This document shows positions 50,879 to 61,145 of a stretch of 64,000 nucleotides of DNA, piece by piece. The stretch is from positions 248,001 to 312,000 of the forward strand of contig NZ_JAUYTP010000008.1 of assembly GCF_030695125.1 (NCBI RefSeq). The letters run 5' to 3'. This DNA comes from Allobosea sp. (GTDB taxonomy: Bacteria > Pseudomonadota > Alphaproteobacteria > Rhizobiales > Beijerinckiaceae). The translations under genes and the position numbers were made by a program. The number at the start of each line of letters is the position of its first letter. Within the stretch, counting starts at the first letter, position 1. A model generated the notes under the pieces. The model was not told the DNA's origin and did no database searches. It was given only the letters and a program-made list of their open reading frames with translations.

Positions 50879-51499
50879 TCAGCCCGCCAGGAGCGGCTCG
50901 AGGATCTTGTCGAATTCGGCCATCGAGAGCGCACCTGAACGCTTCTGCCCGTTGATGAAGAAGGTCGGCGTGGAATCCACGCCGGCCTTGGCTCCACGAT
51001 CCTTCACGACTGTGACGGCGTCATAGATATCCTGCCTTTTCAAGCAGGCTTCAAACGAATCCTGTGTGAAACCGGCCTGTTTGACCATGGTCGAGAGCGC
51101 GTCGACCGGCTTGTCGGTGAAAGCCCAGACCCGCTGCTGGGCGAACAGCAGATCGGTCATCGCGACATATTTGTCGTTGCCGTTGCAGCGCGCCAGCATG
51201 AAGCCGGCCGTCGCCAGCGGGTCGAGCGGGAATTCGCGCAGCGTGAAGCGCACCTTGCCGGTGTCGATGTACTTCGCCTTCAGCGCCGGCCAGGTGTCCT
51301 TGTGGAAGGTCGCGCAATGGCCGCAGGTCAGCGAGGCGTACTCGATGATCGTGACCTTCGCGTCGGCCGAGCCGATCCAGACATCGCCGAGCGGGCCGGG
51401 CGTGGCCAGATCGGCCTGGGCCCGCGCGGCGGGCGCGCCCAGCATCGCGGTGGCCGCGAGCCCGGCTGTCGCCGTCAGAAGCTGTCGCCTGTTCGTCAT
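50879..51499 (-). CDS. DsbA family exported thioredoxin-fold protein (CGHC active site)
   Basis: VTIIEYASLTCGHCATFHKDTWPALKAKYIDTGKVRF; Tat-like MTNRRQLLTATAG leader. Confidence 0.92.
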   Translation of the reverse strand: MTNRRQLLTATAGLAATAMLGAPAARAQADLATPGPLGDVWIGSADAKVTIIEYASLTCGHCATFHKDTWPALKAKYIDTGKVRFTLREFPLDPLATAGFMLARCNGNDKYVAMTDLLFAQQRVWAFTDKPVDALSTMVKQAGFTQDSFEACLKRQDIYDAVTVVKDRGAKAGVDSTPTFFINGQKRSGALSMAEFDKILEPLLAG

Positions 51500-51624
51500 C
51501 GTCGCTGTTCCCGAGAAGTGCAGAGGTTTGGAAGTGCAGAGGCTTGAAAGCCGGCATGCGGTTGCGCGGACCATAGAGGCAGCGACGATTGTGGCAAGAT
51601 CGTCACCGCGCAGGCGGCGCCCGC

Positions 51625-52122
51625 TCACGAAGCCGTGTCGATGGCGCGGCGCTTCGTGTTCTGGGCAACATGGACACCAAGTCGTGCCAGCGCCGCCCGC
51701 AGATCCGGATCCGCGATTCCGGCGACCTGCTCGCCCACGCGCGCCGCCAGCGCCGGGTCGGGCGGCGGTGGGGCACGCCGGGGCGCCGGCGCCTCGACCG
51801 GGCCCTGCTTGAGCACGAGCTTGCCGACCGCACGCCAGCCGAGATGGGTGTTGACCCGCTCCAGAACGATCGGCGCGAGCTGCTGCATTTCGAGCGCGAA
51901 CGCGCTTTCGACCCGCACCACCATCGTCGCCGGCTCGGAGGCTTCGCCCGGGGCGGGTCGGCGGCGCGGCCAGTCGATCTTCAGCGGCCGCGTCCGCGCC
52001 GCCAGGCGTTCGCCGACGATCTCCGGCCAGAGCGAGACCACGGCGCGCCCGGCAAAGCCCTGCGCGGCCAGCGCGGGCGCCAGCAGCGTGTCGATCAGAT
52101 CGGCGAGGGGTTTGACGGCCAT
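51625..52122 (-). CDS. DUF721 (DciA-like) domain protein
   Basis: PLADLIDTLLAPALAAQGFAGRAVVSLWPEIVGERLAARTRPLKI. Confidence 0.85.
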   Translation of the reverse strand: MAVKPLADLIDTLLAPALAAQGFAGRAVVSLWPEIVGERLAARTRPLKIDWPRRRPAPGEASEPATMVVRVESAFALEMQQLAPIVLERVNTHLGWRAVGKLVLKQGPVEAPAPRRAPPPPDPALAARVGEQVAGIADPDLRAALARLGVHVAQNTKRRAIDTAS

Positions 52123-52178
52123 GAGTCATTCTGGGGCGGCGGGGCAGGGGGCGCAAGCCGGCCGGTCCGCCCGCTTGG

Positions 52179-52667
52179 TCAGCCGGCGGCGCGCTCACGC
52201 CCGACCGAGAGCCGCTGCGGCGTCGCGCCCAGGCGCCCCGCCAGCGCATGGCCCTTGGGCAGGATCAGCCCCGGCCGCAGCCGGCGCGGCCCCAGCGACA
52301 GGCCCGCCCGCTCGCGCAGCGAGCCGGAGAGGCCGCGCAGCGGGATCAGCGCCGGCCGCTGCGGGGCGAGAATGAGATGGCGCTCGACCGCCTGCGCCCA
52401 ATGCAGCTCCGGCACGTCGCCGGCTTCGAGCAGGAAGAGCCAGTCCCCGCGCGCCTGGGCGGCGCCGGCGAGCCAGCTTTCCGCACCGTCGGCCCGCAGA
52501 TAGCTCGCGCCTGTCCCGTCGGCGAGGCGCTCGACATCGGCCGTCCCCACGCCGTCGATCACCACGGCATGGCCGAGGAAACCGTCGGCGACGGCCGGAA
52601 TCAGGACGGAGAAGGTCGCGGCGAGCGCCTCAGTCGAACCAGCGACGCGTATGACCGCAGTGAGCAT
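52179..52667 (-). CDS. glycosyltransferase-like conserved protein
   Basis: GARGDWLFLLEAGDVPELHWAQAVERHL-like GT-A segment; conserved Rhizobiales neighbour of smc/DsbA. Confidence 0.6.
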   Translation of the reverse strand: MLTAVIRVAGSTEALAATFSVLIPAVADGFLGHAVVIDGVGTADVERLADGTGASYLRADGAESWLAGAAQARGDWLFLLEAGDVPELHWAQAVERHLILAPQRPALIPLRGLSGSLRERAGLSLGPRRLRPGLILPKGHALAGRLGATPQRLSVGRERAAG

Positions 52668-52721
52668 ACGCAAACCCATATGACGCAGCGCAGCATGTCG
52701 CAATCCTGTCACTTGCAATCT

Positions 52722-52736
52722 GTTCCCTTTATGTTC
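52722..52736. promoter_or_regulatory. LexA/SOS-box-like site
   Basis: GTTC-CCTTTAT-GTTC, exact GTTC-N7-GTTC, 58 nt upstream of the radical SAM ATG. Confidence 0.6.
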
Positions 52737-52793
52737 ACATAGATCGACACCGAATCCGCCGATTCCCGGCGAGGATCAGGCAGGTCCAGCGCC

Positions 52794-53984
52794 ATGCGCC
52801 AGAGCACACCCTCGTCGAGGCCGATTTCAGCGCAGCCGCTGAAGCAGCACGGCAGCCTGCCGATGGCGGTCTCGGCGCGTGTGGCGCCGGTCGAGCCGCT
52901 GGCCTATGCCGGCCACCGCATCGACCCCGAGCGTCGGCGTGGGCGCGGTGCGACGATCAATCCCGGCGGGCGCTACGAGGCGCAGCAACGCATCAGCGAG
53001 GATGATGGCTGGGGCTCGCTGGGCGAGCTCGAACCCTTCAAGACCGAGGTCGCGGTCGAGAAGCCCCGGACGATCATCACGAAGAACGATTCCCCGGATA
53101 TCTCCTTCGACCGCTCGATCAACCCCTATCGCGGCTGCGAGCATGGCTGCGTCTACTGCTTCGCGCGGCCGACCCATGCCTATCTCGGTTTGTCGCCGGG
53201 TCTCGATTTCGAGAGCAAGCTGACCGCCAAGCCCGACGCCGCGCTCCTGCTGGAGAAGGAATTGTCAGCGGCCTCCTACCAGCCGCGCACCATCGCGATC
53301 GGCACCAACACCGACGCCTACCAGCCAATCGAGAAGAAGCTGCGGATCATGCGCAGCATCCTCGAGGTGCTGGAGCGCTTCAACCACCCGGTCGGCATCG
53401 TCACCAAATCGGCGCTGGTTCAGCGCGACATCGACATCCTCGCGCCGATGGCGGCCAAGGGGCTGGCCAAGGTCGCGATCTCGCTGACGACGCTCGACCC
53501 CAAGGTCGCGCGCGGCATGGAGCCGCGCGCTGCCTCGCCCGCCAAGCGGCTGGAGACGATCAAGGCGCTGACGGATGCCGGCATCCCCGTCACTGTGCTG
53601 GTCGCCCCGATCATCCCGGCGATCAACGAGCACGAGATCGAGCGGATTCTGGAAGCGGCGCAGGCGGCCGGCGCGCGCGAGGCCGGCTATGTCCTGCTGC
53701 GCCTGCCGCTGGAGGTGAAGGACCTCGTCCAGGACTGGCTCCTGACCCACCATCCCGACAAGCTGCGCCATGTCGTCTCGCTGATCCGCTCGACCCGCGA
53801 CGGCAAGGATTACGACGCGGCCTGGGGCCAGCGGCAGGTGGGCTCGGGCCCTTACGCCTGGATGATCGGCCGGCGTTTCGAGATGGCGGCCGAGCGTTTC
53901 GGCTTCAACGGCGCGCGGACGCGGCTGCGCAGCGACCTGTTCGTGAAGCCGGAGAAGGATAAGGCGCAGTTGAGCCTGTTTTGA
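52794..53984 (+). CDS. PA0069-family radical SAM protein (SPL-like)
   Basis: INPYRGCEHGCVYCFARPTHAYLGLSPGLDFESKL (CX3CX2C). Confidence 0.92.
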   Translation: MRQSTPSSRPISAQPLKQHGSLPMAVSARVAPVEPLAYAGHRIDPERRRGRGATINPGGRYEAQQRISEDDGWGSLGELEPFKTEVAVEKPRTIITKNDSPDISFDRSINPYRGCEHGCVYCFARPTHAYLGLSPGLDFESKLTAKPDAALLLEKELSAASYQPRTIAIGTNTDAYQPIEKKLRIMRSILEVLERFNHPVGIVTKSALVQRDIDILAPMAAKGLAKVAISLTTLDPKVARGMEPRAASPAKRLETIKALTDAGIPVTVLVAPIIPAINEHEIERILEAAQAAGAREAGYVLLRLPLEVKDLVQDWLLTHHPDKLRHVVSLIRSTRDGKDYDAAWGQRQVGSGPYAWMIGRRFEMAAERFGFNGARTRLRSDLFVKPEKDKAQLSLF

Positions 53985-54008
53985 GCCGGTCGCTCGTGAC
54001 GTTTGAGA

Positions 54009-54317
54009 TCAGGCCGCGACCTCCAGCGGCTGTGCCCGCTCGATGCGGGCGCGTTCCGCGGGCGAATGCAGCGTCTCCCAGAGATCGGTCCGTCGCTGCA
54101 CATTGAGCCAGAACTCGGCGGAATTGCCGAAGACGCGGGCGAGGATGAGCGCGGTGGCGGCCGTCAGGCCCCGGCGATCCCGGCAGAGTTCGTTGACATG
54201 CTTGCGGGGCACGCCCATCGCCTGGGCCAGCCGAATCTGCGTCAGCCCCAACGGCCGCATGAACTCCTCGACCAGGATTTCGCCGACCGTGGCGGGTTTG
54301 CGTTTCGTCGTCAGCAT
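54009..54317 (-). CDS. higA: HigA family antitoxin (XRE)
   Basis: TVGEILVEEFMRPLGLTQIRLAQAMGVPRKHVNELCRDRRGLTAATALILARVFGNSAEFWLNVQ. Confidence 0.94.
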   Translation of the reverse strand: MLTTKRKPATVGEILVEEFMRPLGLTQIRLAQAMGVPRKHVNELCRDRRGLTAATALILARVFGNSAEFWLNVQRRTDLWETLHSPAERARIERAQPLEVAA

Positions 54318-54324
54318 GGGCCAC

Positions 54325-54621
54325 CTATCGATAGCTGTGGTCGTCGAGATACAGGCCGCGCGCCTCGCCGCGGCGCCCGTCCCAGGCAAAGATCAGCCGC
54401 CACTGTTGGTTGACCCGGATGCTGTGCAGCCCATCCAGCGCACCCCGCAGTTTCTCGAAATGGTTGCTCGGCGGCACGCGCAGATCAGAATCGGTCGCCG
54501 CGTCGTCGATCATCTGCAGTTTGCGGAACAGGCGCGCCTCGATCTCGGGCGGAATCTGTTTCGCGTGGACGTCATCGACGAAGAAGGCCCGCAGCCAGTC
54601 ATCCCGAAAACTGACGATCAT
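54325..54621 (-). CDS. higB: HigB/RelE family toxin
   Basis: ARLFRKLQMIDDAATDSDLRVPPSNHFEKLRGALDGLHSIRVNQQWRLIFAW. Confidence 0.93.
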   Translation of the reverse strand: MIVSFRDDWLRAFFVDDVHAKQIPPEIEARLFRKLQMIDDAATDSDLRVPPSNHFEKLRGALDGLHSIRVNQQWRLIFAWDGRRGEARGLYLDDHSYR

Positions 54622-54731
54622 GCCATTCTCCGCCTGAGATGATGTACCATATCATGGGTCACATCTCAAGCCGTGACGACAGGGCTGACGCTCTTGTTGC
54701 GTGCGCCGCCTCTGCGGCATAAGCCCCGGCC

Positions 54732-55343
54732 ATGACCGCCACCTTTCATCGCGAGACCCACGCCATCGCCCGCGGGCTCTGGCCGCTCGCCGGGGTCGAT
54801 GAGGTCGGGCGCGGGCCGCTGGCCGGGCCGGTGGTGGCGGCGGCCGTGATTCTCGATCCGCAGGCGGTGCCGGACGGGCTCGACGATTCGAAGAATCTGA
54901 GCGCGGCGCGGCGGGAGGAGCTGTTTGCGCTGATCGCGCAATCGGCGCTCGCCATCGGCGTCGCCAGCGCGACCGCCGCCGAGATCGACGTCATCAACAT
55001 CCGCCAGGCGACCCTGCTGGCGATGCGGCGCGCCGTGGCGGCGCTGGCGATCAGGCCCGTTTGTGTGCTGGTCGACGGCAATGATCCGCCCGTGCTGCCC
55101 TGCGCCTGCGAATCCGTTATCGGCGGCGATGCGCAGATCGCCTCGATCGCGGCGGCCTCGATCATCGCCAAGGTGACGCGTGACGCGATGATGGCGCGGC
55201 TGTGCGCGCGTTATCCGGCCTACGGCTTTTCCGCCCATGCCGGCTACGGCACGCCGCAGCATCGCGCCGCCCTGCTGGCGCAGGGCCCCTGTCCCGAGCA
55301 CCGCTATTCCTTTGCGCCGGTGAAGGGCGTCTGGCGGCGGTAA
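54732..55343 (+). CDS. rnhB: ribonuclease HII
   Basis: [40 protein letters not shown]. Confidence 0.96.
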   Translation: MTATFHRETHAIARGLWPLAGVDEVGRGPLAGPVVAAAVILDPQAVPDGLDDSKNLSAARREELFALIAQSALAIGVASATAAEIDVINIRQATLLAMRRAVAALAIRPVCVLVDGNDPPVLPCACESVIGGDAQIASIAAASIIAKVTRDAMMARLCARYPAYGFSAHAGYGTPQHRAALLAQGPCPEHRYSFAPVKGVWRR

Positions 55344-55363
55344 GCCGGCATCGGAACCACGCC

Positions 55364-55401
55364 GTCATCCCGGATCTCCGCTTCGCTTCGTCCGGGATGA
55401 C
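55364..55401. repeat. intergenic palindrome in rnhB-ccrM spacer
   Basis: gtcatcccgga-tctccgcttcgcttcg-tccgggatgac, perfect 11-bp stem. Confidence 0.75.
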
Positions 55402-55428
55402 CCGCGCGTGTTGCACGGGAGAGAGGCG

Positions 55429-55443
55429 TTAACTCCGGATTAG
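55429..55443. promoter_or_regulatory. CtrA-like site upstream of ccrM
   Basis: TTAA-CTCCGGA-TTAG, one mismatch to TTAA-N7-TTAA; about 140 bp upstream of ATG. Confidence 0.5.
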
Positions 55444-55569
55444 CAATTCCCCATATCCGCCAAGGGGCTGGGCAATAACTGCAGCCCCAGAATGGGACGC
55501 ATTTTTTTCGTCCCGGAAACGCGGCTTTTACCCTGACTGGCCAATATCGCGACTGTTCAAGTTGCGTAA

Positions 55570-56784
<1,215 letters not shown>

Positions 56785-56791
56785 GAACGGA

Positions 56792-57850
56792 TCAGGCGTC
56801 TGCGCGGCTCCTAATTCCCGCCGTCTCCAGAACCTTCAGCATCACGCTGGAAAAGGGCTCCTCGCCCAGCGCCGCGAGCAGCGTGAACCGCATCCCCTCC
56901 GGAGCCTGCGTCCGCGCCGGCGCGCTCGCCCTGAACACCGTCAGCTCCAGCGGGAAATGCGTGAAGACATGGCGCACCGGGGGGCCAATCTGCTCCCAGC
57001 GCGTCACCACCGGCGCATCCTGCCAGGCGCCGTCCAGCTCGTAATCGGCGCGCCAGTCGCTCGTCGGCACCTCGGCCATGCCGCCGAGCAGCCCCTTGGG
57101 CGGGCGGGTGCGCAGCAGCAGCGCGCCGTCCTCGCGCTGCAGCACGAAGGCCGCGCCGAACCGCATCGCACCGGCCTTCTTGGCGGCCTTGCGGGGAAAG
57201 CTCTCCTGCGTTCCCGCCTGTCTCGCTTGGCAGGGCTCGCGCCAGGGGCACAGGCCACAAGCCGGGTTGCGCGGCGTGCAGATGGTGGCGCCGAGATCCA
57301 TCAGCGCCTGCGCGAAATCGCCGGGCCTGTCCTGAGGCATCATCGCCAGCACGCGCTCGCGCACCAGCGGGCGCGCGCCTGGCAATTGCTCCTCGATCGC
57401 GAAGAGCCGCGTCATTACCCGCTCGACATTGCCGTCCACCGCCGCGGCCGGCCGGTTGAAGGCGATCGCCGCCACGGCGCCGGCCGTATAGGCGCCGATG
57501 CCGGGCAGGGCGCGCAGGCCTTCCTCGCTGTCGGGAAAGCGCCCGCCATGCTCGGCGACGACGGCGATGGCGCAGGCATGCAGGTTGCGGGCGCGGGAAT
57601 AGTAGCCGAGCCCGGCCCAGGCCTGCATCACCTCTTCCGACGGCGCGGCGGCCAGCGCCGCCACCGTCGGAAAACGCGCCATGAAGCGCTCGAAATAGGG
57701 CTTCACGGCGGTAACCGTGGTCTGCTGCAGCATGATCTCGGAGGCCCAGACCCGGTAGGGGTCGGCGCTCTCGCCGGGCCCGGCGCGCCAGGGCAGGGCC
57801 CGGCGGTGGCGGTCGTACCAGGCGAGGAGGTCGGCGGCTGCAGGGCTCAT
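56792..57850 (-). CDS. mutY: A/G-specific adenine glycosylase
   Basis: WASEIMLQQTTVTAVKPYFERFMARFPT; Fe-S CTPRNPACGLCPWREPC. Confidence 0.96.
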   Translation of the reverse strand: MSPAAADLLAWYDRHRRALPWRAGPGESADPYRVWASEIMLQQTTVTAVKPYFERFMARFPTVAALAAAPSEEVMQAWAGLGYYSRARNLHACAIAVVAEHGGRFPDSEEGLRALPGIGAYTAGAVAAIAFNRPAAAVDGNVERVMTRLFAIEEQLPGARPLVRERVLAMMPQDRPGDFAQALMDLGATICTPRNPACGLCPWREPCQARQAGTQESFPRKAAKKAGAMRFGAAFVLQREDGALLLRTRPPKGLLGGMAEVPTSDWRADYELDGAWQDAPVVTRWEQIGPPVRHVFTHFPLELTVFRASAPARTQAPEGMRFTLLAALGEEPFSSVMLKVLETAGIRSRADA

Positions 57851-57900
57851 CGGCCGGGTCTATAGCCGCCCGGTGCGCGCCTGCAAGCGGCTGCCGCCGC

Positions 57901-58305
57901 TCAATCCTGTTTGGGTCGGTCGCGTGCGTGCTGCGAGGCCTCGGCCTGGGGCGCGAGCCAGTGTTCGCGCCGGATGGTCCAGAGCTCGTAGCCCGGTGCG
58001 ATGGAACTCGGCCCGCCATCCAGCGTGCCGAGCTTGATCTCGATTTCGTCGGACCCCTCTTCCCAGCAAAACAGCGAGGATCCGCAGTGCGGGCAGAACC
58101 GGTCGCCCCCCGCGCGGCTCTGCCAGCAGGCGAGATCGCCCGACAGCGTCACGCTCGCCCGGGGCCAGACGCCGAAGAAGGAGAAGGCCGATCCCGACGA
58201 CTTCCGGCAGCTCTCGCAATGACAGAGCCCGGTGCGGATCGGCTCGCCCTCGATCGCATAGCGGACCTGCCCGCAATTGCAGCCACCGGAGAGTGTCATC
58301 GCCAT
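57901..58305 (-). CDS. GFA family (CENP-V/GFA domain) protein
   Basis: LSGGCNCGQVRYAIEGEPIRTGLCHCESCRKSSGSAF; FCPHCGSSLF. Confidence 0.92.
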   Translation of the reverse strand: MAMTLSGGCNCGQVRYAIEGEPIRTGLCHCESCRKSSGSAFSFFGVWPRASVTLSGDLACWQSRAGGDRFCPHCGSSLFCWEEGSDEIEIKLGTLDGGPSSIAPGYELWTIRREHWLAPQAEASQHARDRPKQD

Positions 58306-58366
58306 CCTCGCACGCGATCGCCCATCGAGCATCCTGCAATGAGGGTACACCCTTCGCCCGGGCTCG

Positions 58367-60583
58367 CTAGCGGGCGCCGCGTTGGAGCGGGGCATGCGCC
58401 GGCATGGCCTCCGGTGCGGCGTCGTCGGCATCGAGCGCCAGGACCGTGCGCAGCAGAACCGTCTGCAGCGCCGCCAGGTCCACCGCCTCCTGGGCTTCGG
58501 CCGAGCGCTGGGCTGCCTGGGCCGCGGCCTCGACGGCGCTGAAGCCCAGCGTTGCGGCGACGCCCTTGAGCGTGTGGAACTCGCGGATGGCGACGCGGGT
58601 CTCGCCGCGGGCGCAGGCCTTGCCGGCTTCCGCGACCATTCGCGTCGCGTCCTCCCAGAAGCCGCGCGTCAGTTCGTCGAGAAGGGCGTCTCCGACCTCG
58701 CGCCGCAATTCCGCCCGCGCGCCCTGGTCGATCAGCGCGGGCCCGCTGTCGGGATCGCGCGATCCTGCCTGTGCCGGCGGCGCGCGCTCCTCGGCGACCA
58801 TGGTGTCGACGCGCAGCCATTTGGCGAGGATCGCCGCGATCTTCTCCCGGTTGATCGGCTTGGCGACGAAGTCGCTCATGCCGGCCTCCAGGCACGCCTC
58901 CCGGTCGCTGGCGAACGCATTGGCCGTCAGCCCGACGATCGGGAGATCGGCCAGGCCCCGCGCGCGCATCATTTGCGTCGCTTCCAACCCGCTCATGACG
59001 GGCATCTGCATGTCCATCAGGACCAGATCGTAAGGGGTGGCGCAGGCGAGATGGACGGCGATCTCGCCATCGGGCGCATGATCCACCGCGACGCCGAAGC
59101 GCTGCAGCAGCTCGCGCGCCACGGTGAAGTTGACGAGATTGTCTTCCGCCACGAGCACGCGGCCGGAAAACGCGCCGGCAGGGAGGGCGTCGGGCCGGGG
59201 TTGCGCCTGCCCTTGCGAGGCCATTACCGGGCCGACCGGCAAGGTGAACCAGAAACGGGTGCCGCCGCCTTCGCGCGGACTGACGCCGATCTCGCCGCCG
59301 AGCGCGCCGATCAGCCGCCGGCAGATCGCCAGGCCGAGACCCGTGCCGCCGAAGCGTCGGTTGATCGTGATGTCGAGCTGGCTGAAATCCTGGAACAGCC
59401 GGTCGCGGGCCTCCTGCGGAATGCCGATGCCGGTATCCTCGATCTCGACATGCAGCCGGTCCGCCGCCAGGGTGCAGACCACCCTGACCCAGCCCGTATC
59501 GGTGAATTTCACCGCATTGCCGACGAGGTTGAACAGAATCTGGCGCAGCCGCGTCGCATCCGTCGTGACGAGTGCTTGCGGGTTGTCGACATGAAGCGCG
59601 ATCCCCTTGTCCTGCGCACGCTGCCCCATCACGTCGCCGACGGCGGAAAAGACCTCGCCCAGCTCGAACGACGCCATCTCGAAATCGACCGCGCCCGATT
59701 CGAGCTTCGAAAAATCGAGGATGTCGTCGATGAGCGCCAGCAGCGTGTCGCTGCAGTGGCCGATGATCCCGAGCTGGTCGCGCTGGCCCGCGCTCATGGT
59801 GGAATCGCGCATCACGTCCACCATGCCGATGATGCCGTTCAGCGGCGTCCGGATTTCATGGCTCATGGTCGCCAGGAAGATCGACTTGGCGCGCGCGCCC
59901 GCCTCGGCCCGCCTGGCCGCATCCGCATTCTCGTTGCTCAGCCGCTCGAAGCGTCGGCGGGCGCTGCGGATGAAATAGAGCTGGACCGCAAGATAGACCA
60001 CGATCAGGCCCAGCGACGCGATCAGCGCCGTCAAGGCGTTGGCGAGCTGGCTGTAGGCCGCACCCAGCTCGGCGCGGTCCTGCACCCGGATGCGCGACTG
60101 GGCGAGATTGGAGACGTTCAGCAGCCGCTCGGAAACCTGCGCCATGGGATCGAGCGCGACCAGCAATGCGGCCATGTCCGAAGGGCCGGCCTGGTCCAGC
60201 GCATCGACCAGCGGCGCCAGCGCCAGTATGCGCTGCCTCGCCTCTCGCGCGAGGATGGTGATCTCGATGTCCTGGCCGAACTTCGTGGCGTAGTGGTCGC
60301 TCGTGAGCACGGTGGTGCGGCTGTAGAGAATGTCGTAGCGCAGGGTCACGTCGGCGCGCCGGTCGCTGGAGAACCCGGCGTCCAGTTCGCGGACCGCGTG
60401 GACGAGCTTCTTGACCTCCCGATCGAGCTGGTAGGCAGCCCAGACGACGTCCTCCCGCACGCTTTCGTCGCTGGCGCGATGGCGCGTTCCCAGCGCGGAG
60501 AACGTCGACAGCACGACGCCGCCGAGCAGGAGGCTGACGCAGAGCAGCGCCAGAATGCCGATGTTGAGCAGCCGCGTCTGCAT
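58367..60583 (-). CDS. hybrid sensor histidine kinase with receiver and HPt domains (BarA-like)
   Basis: ATMSHEIRTPLNGIIGMVDVM; RVLVAEDNLVNFTVARELL...LVLMDMQMPVMSG; HPt EFHTLKGVAATLG. Confidence 0.95.
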   Translation of the reverse strand: MQTRLLNIGILALLCVSLLLGGVVLSTFSALGTRHRASDESVREDVVWAAYQLDREVKKLVHAVRELDAGFSSDRRADVTLRYDILYSRTTVLTSDHYATKFGQDIEITILAREARQRILALAPLVDALDQAGPSDMAALLVALDPMAQVSERLLNVSNLAQSRIRVQDRAELGAAYSQLANALTALIASLGLIVVYLAVQLYFIRSARRRFERLSNENADAARRAEAGARAKSIFLATMSHEIRTPLNGIIGMVDVMRDSTMSAGQRDQLGIIGHCSDTLLALIDDILDFSKLESGAVDFEMASFELGEVFSAVGDVMGQRAQDKGIALHVDNPQALVTTDATRLRQILFNLVGNAVKFTDTGWVRVVCTLAADRLHVEIEDTGIGIPQEARDRLFQDFSQLDITINRRFGGTGLGLAICRRLIGALGGEIGVSPREGGGTRFWFTLPVGPVMASQGQAQPRPDALPAGAFSGRVLVAEDNLVNFTVARELLQRFGVAVDHAPDGEIAVHLACATPYDLVLMDMQMPVMSGLEATQMMRARGLADLPIVGLTANAFASDREACLEAGMSDFVAKPINREKIAAILAKWLRVDTMVAEERAPPAQAGSRDPDSGPALIDQGARAELRREVGDALLDELTRGFWEDATRMVAEAGKACARGETRVAIREFHTLKGVAATLGFSAVEAAAQAAQRSAEAQEAVDLAALQTVLLRTVLALDADDAAPEAMPAHAPLQRGAR

Positions 60584-60609
60584 CAGCTGCAGCCTCTCCC
60601 GTTGGCGCT

Positions 60610-61113
60610 TCAGCGCACCTCGATCGACTTGAGCTGCCAGGCCGACCGGCCGAAATAGAGTTCGTTGTACAGGCTCGGCTCCTCGTCGAAGGGGTAGATC
60701 ACGAAGAGCGGGCCCTTCTCGCGCACGGAGATCGGCTTGCCGTCAATTTTTGTCGCCAGGATCACCGGCCATTTGCGCAGATCGGCGACCGGGATCTCGA
60801 CGGCATAGTCGTTGAGCGCGGTGACCCGCAGGACGGTCCCGGTCGCGCCGACCAGATCGAGCAGGGCGGCGCCGAGCGGCCCCTCGAAGCGGGTCTTCTG
60901 CGGATACCAGGGCGTCGTGGCGACGGTCACCCGGCTCGGCAGGGCCTCCAGCATGGCGGCGTCGAGCGTCACGCCGGCCGGGCCGTTGCTGTTGGAGATC
61001 TTGCCGCTGACGGTCAGGATGACCGGGCCTTTGGGCGTAGGAATGTCCGCGGCGGTCGCCAGGCTGGCGGTTCCCAGCAATGCGAGGCAGACGATGAGGA
61101 GACGCTTGAGCAT
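60610..61113 (-). CDS. exported protein with molybdopterin-oxidoreductase-like fold, lacking Cys in the mature region
   Basis: Signal peptide; PKGPVILTVSGKISN...LEALPSRVTVATTPWYPQKTRFEGPLGAALLDLVG...ALNDYAVEIPVADLRKWPVILATKIDGKPI. Confidence 0.7.
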   Translation of the reverse strand: MLKRLLIVCLALLGTASLATAADIPTPKGPVILTVSGKISNSNGPAGVTLDAAMLEALPSRVTVATTPWYPQKTRFEGPLGAALLDLVGATGTVLRVTALNDYAVEIPVADLRKWPVILATKIDGKPISVREKGPLFVIYPFDEEPSLYNELYFGRSAWQLKSIEVR

Positions 61114-61145
61114 GGGACGATCCCTTGGGTGACGGGTGCGCGACA

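Noticed and set aside
58382-60658. 758-aa plus-strand ORF antisense to the hybrid kinase
   Set aside because: Same GC-rich antisense artefact; minus strand encodes full HK-REC-HPt motifs
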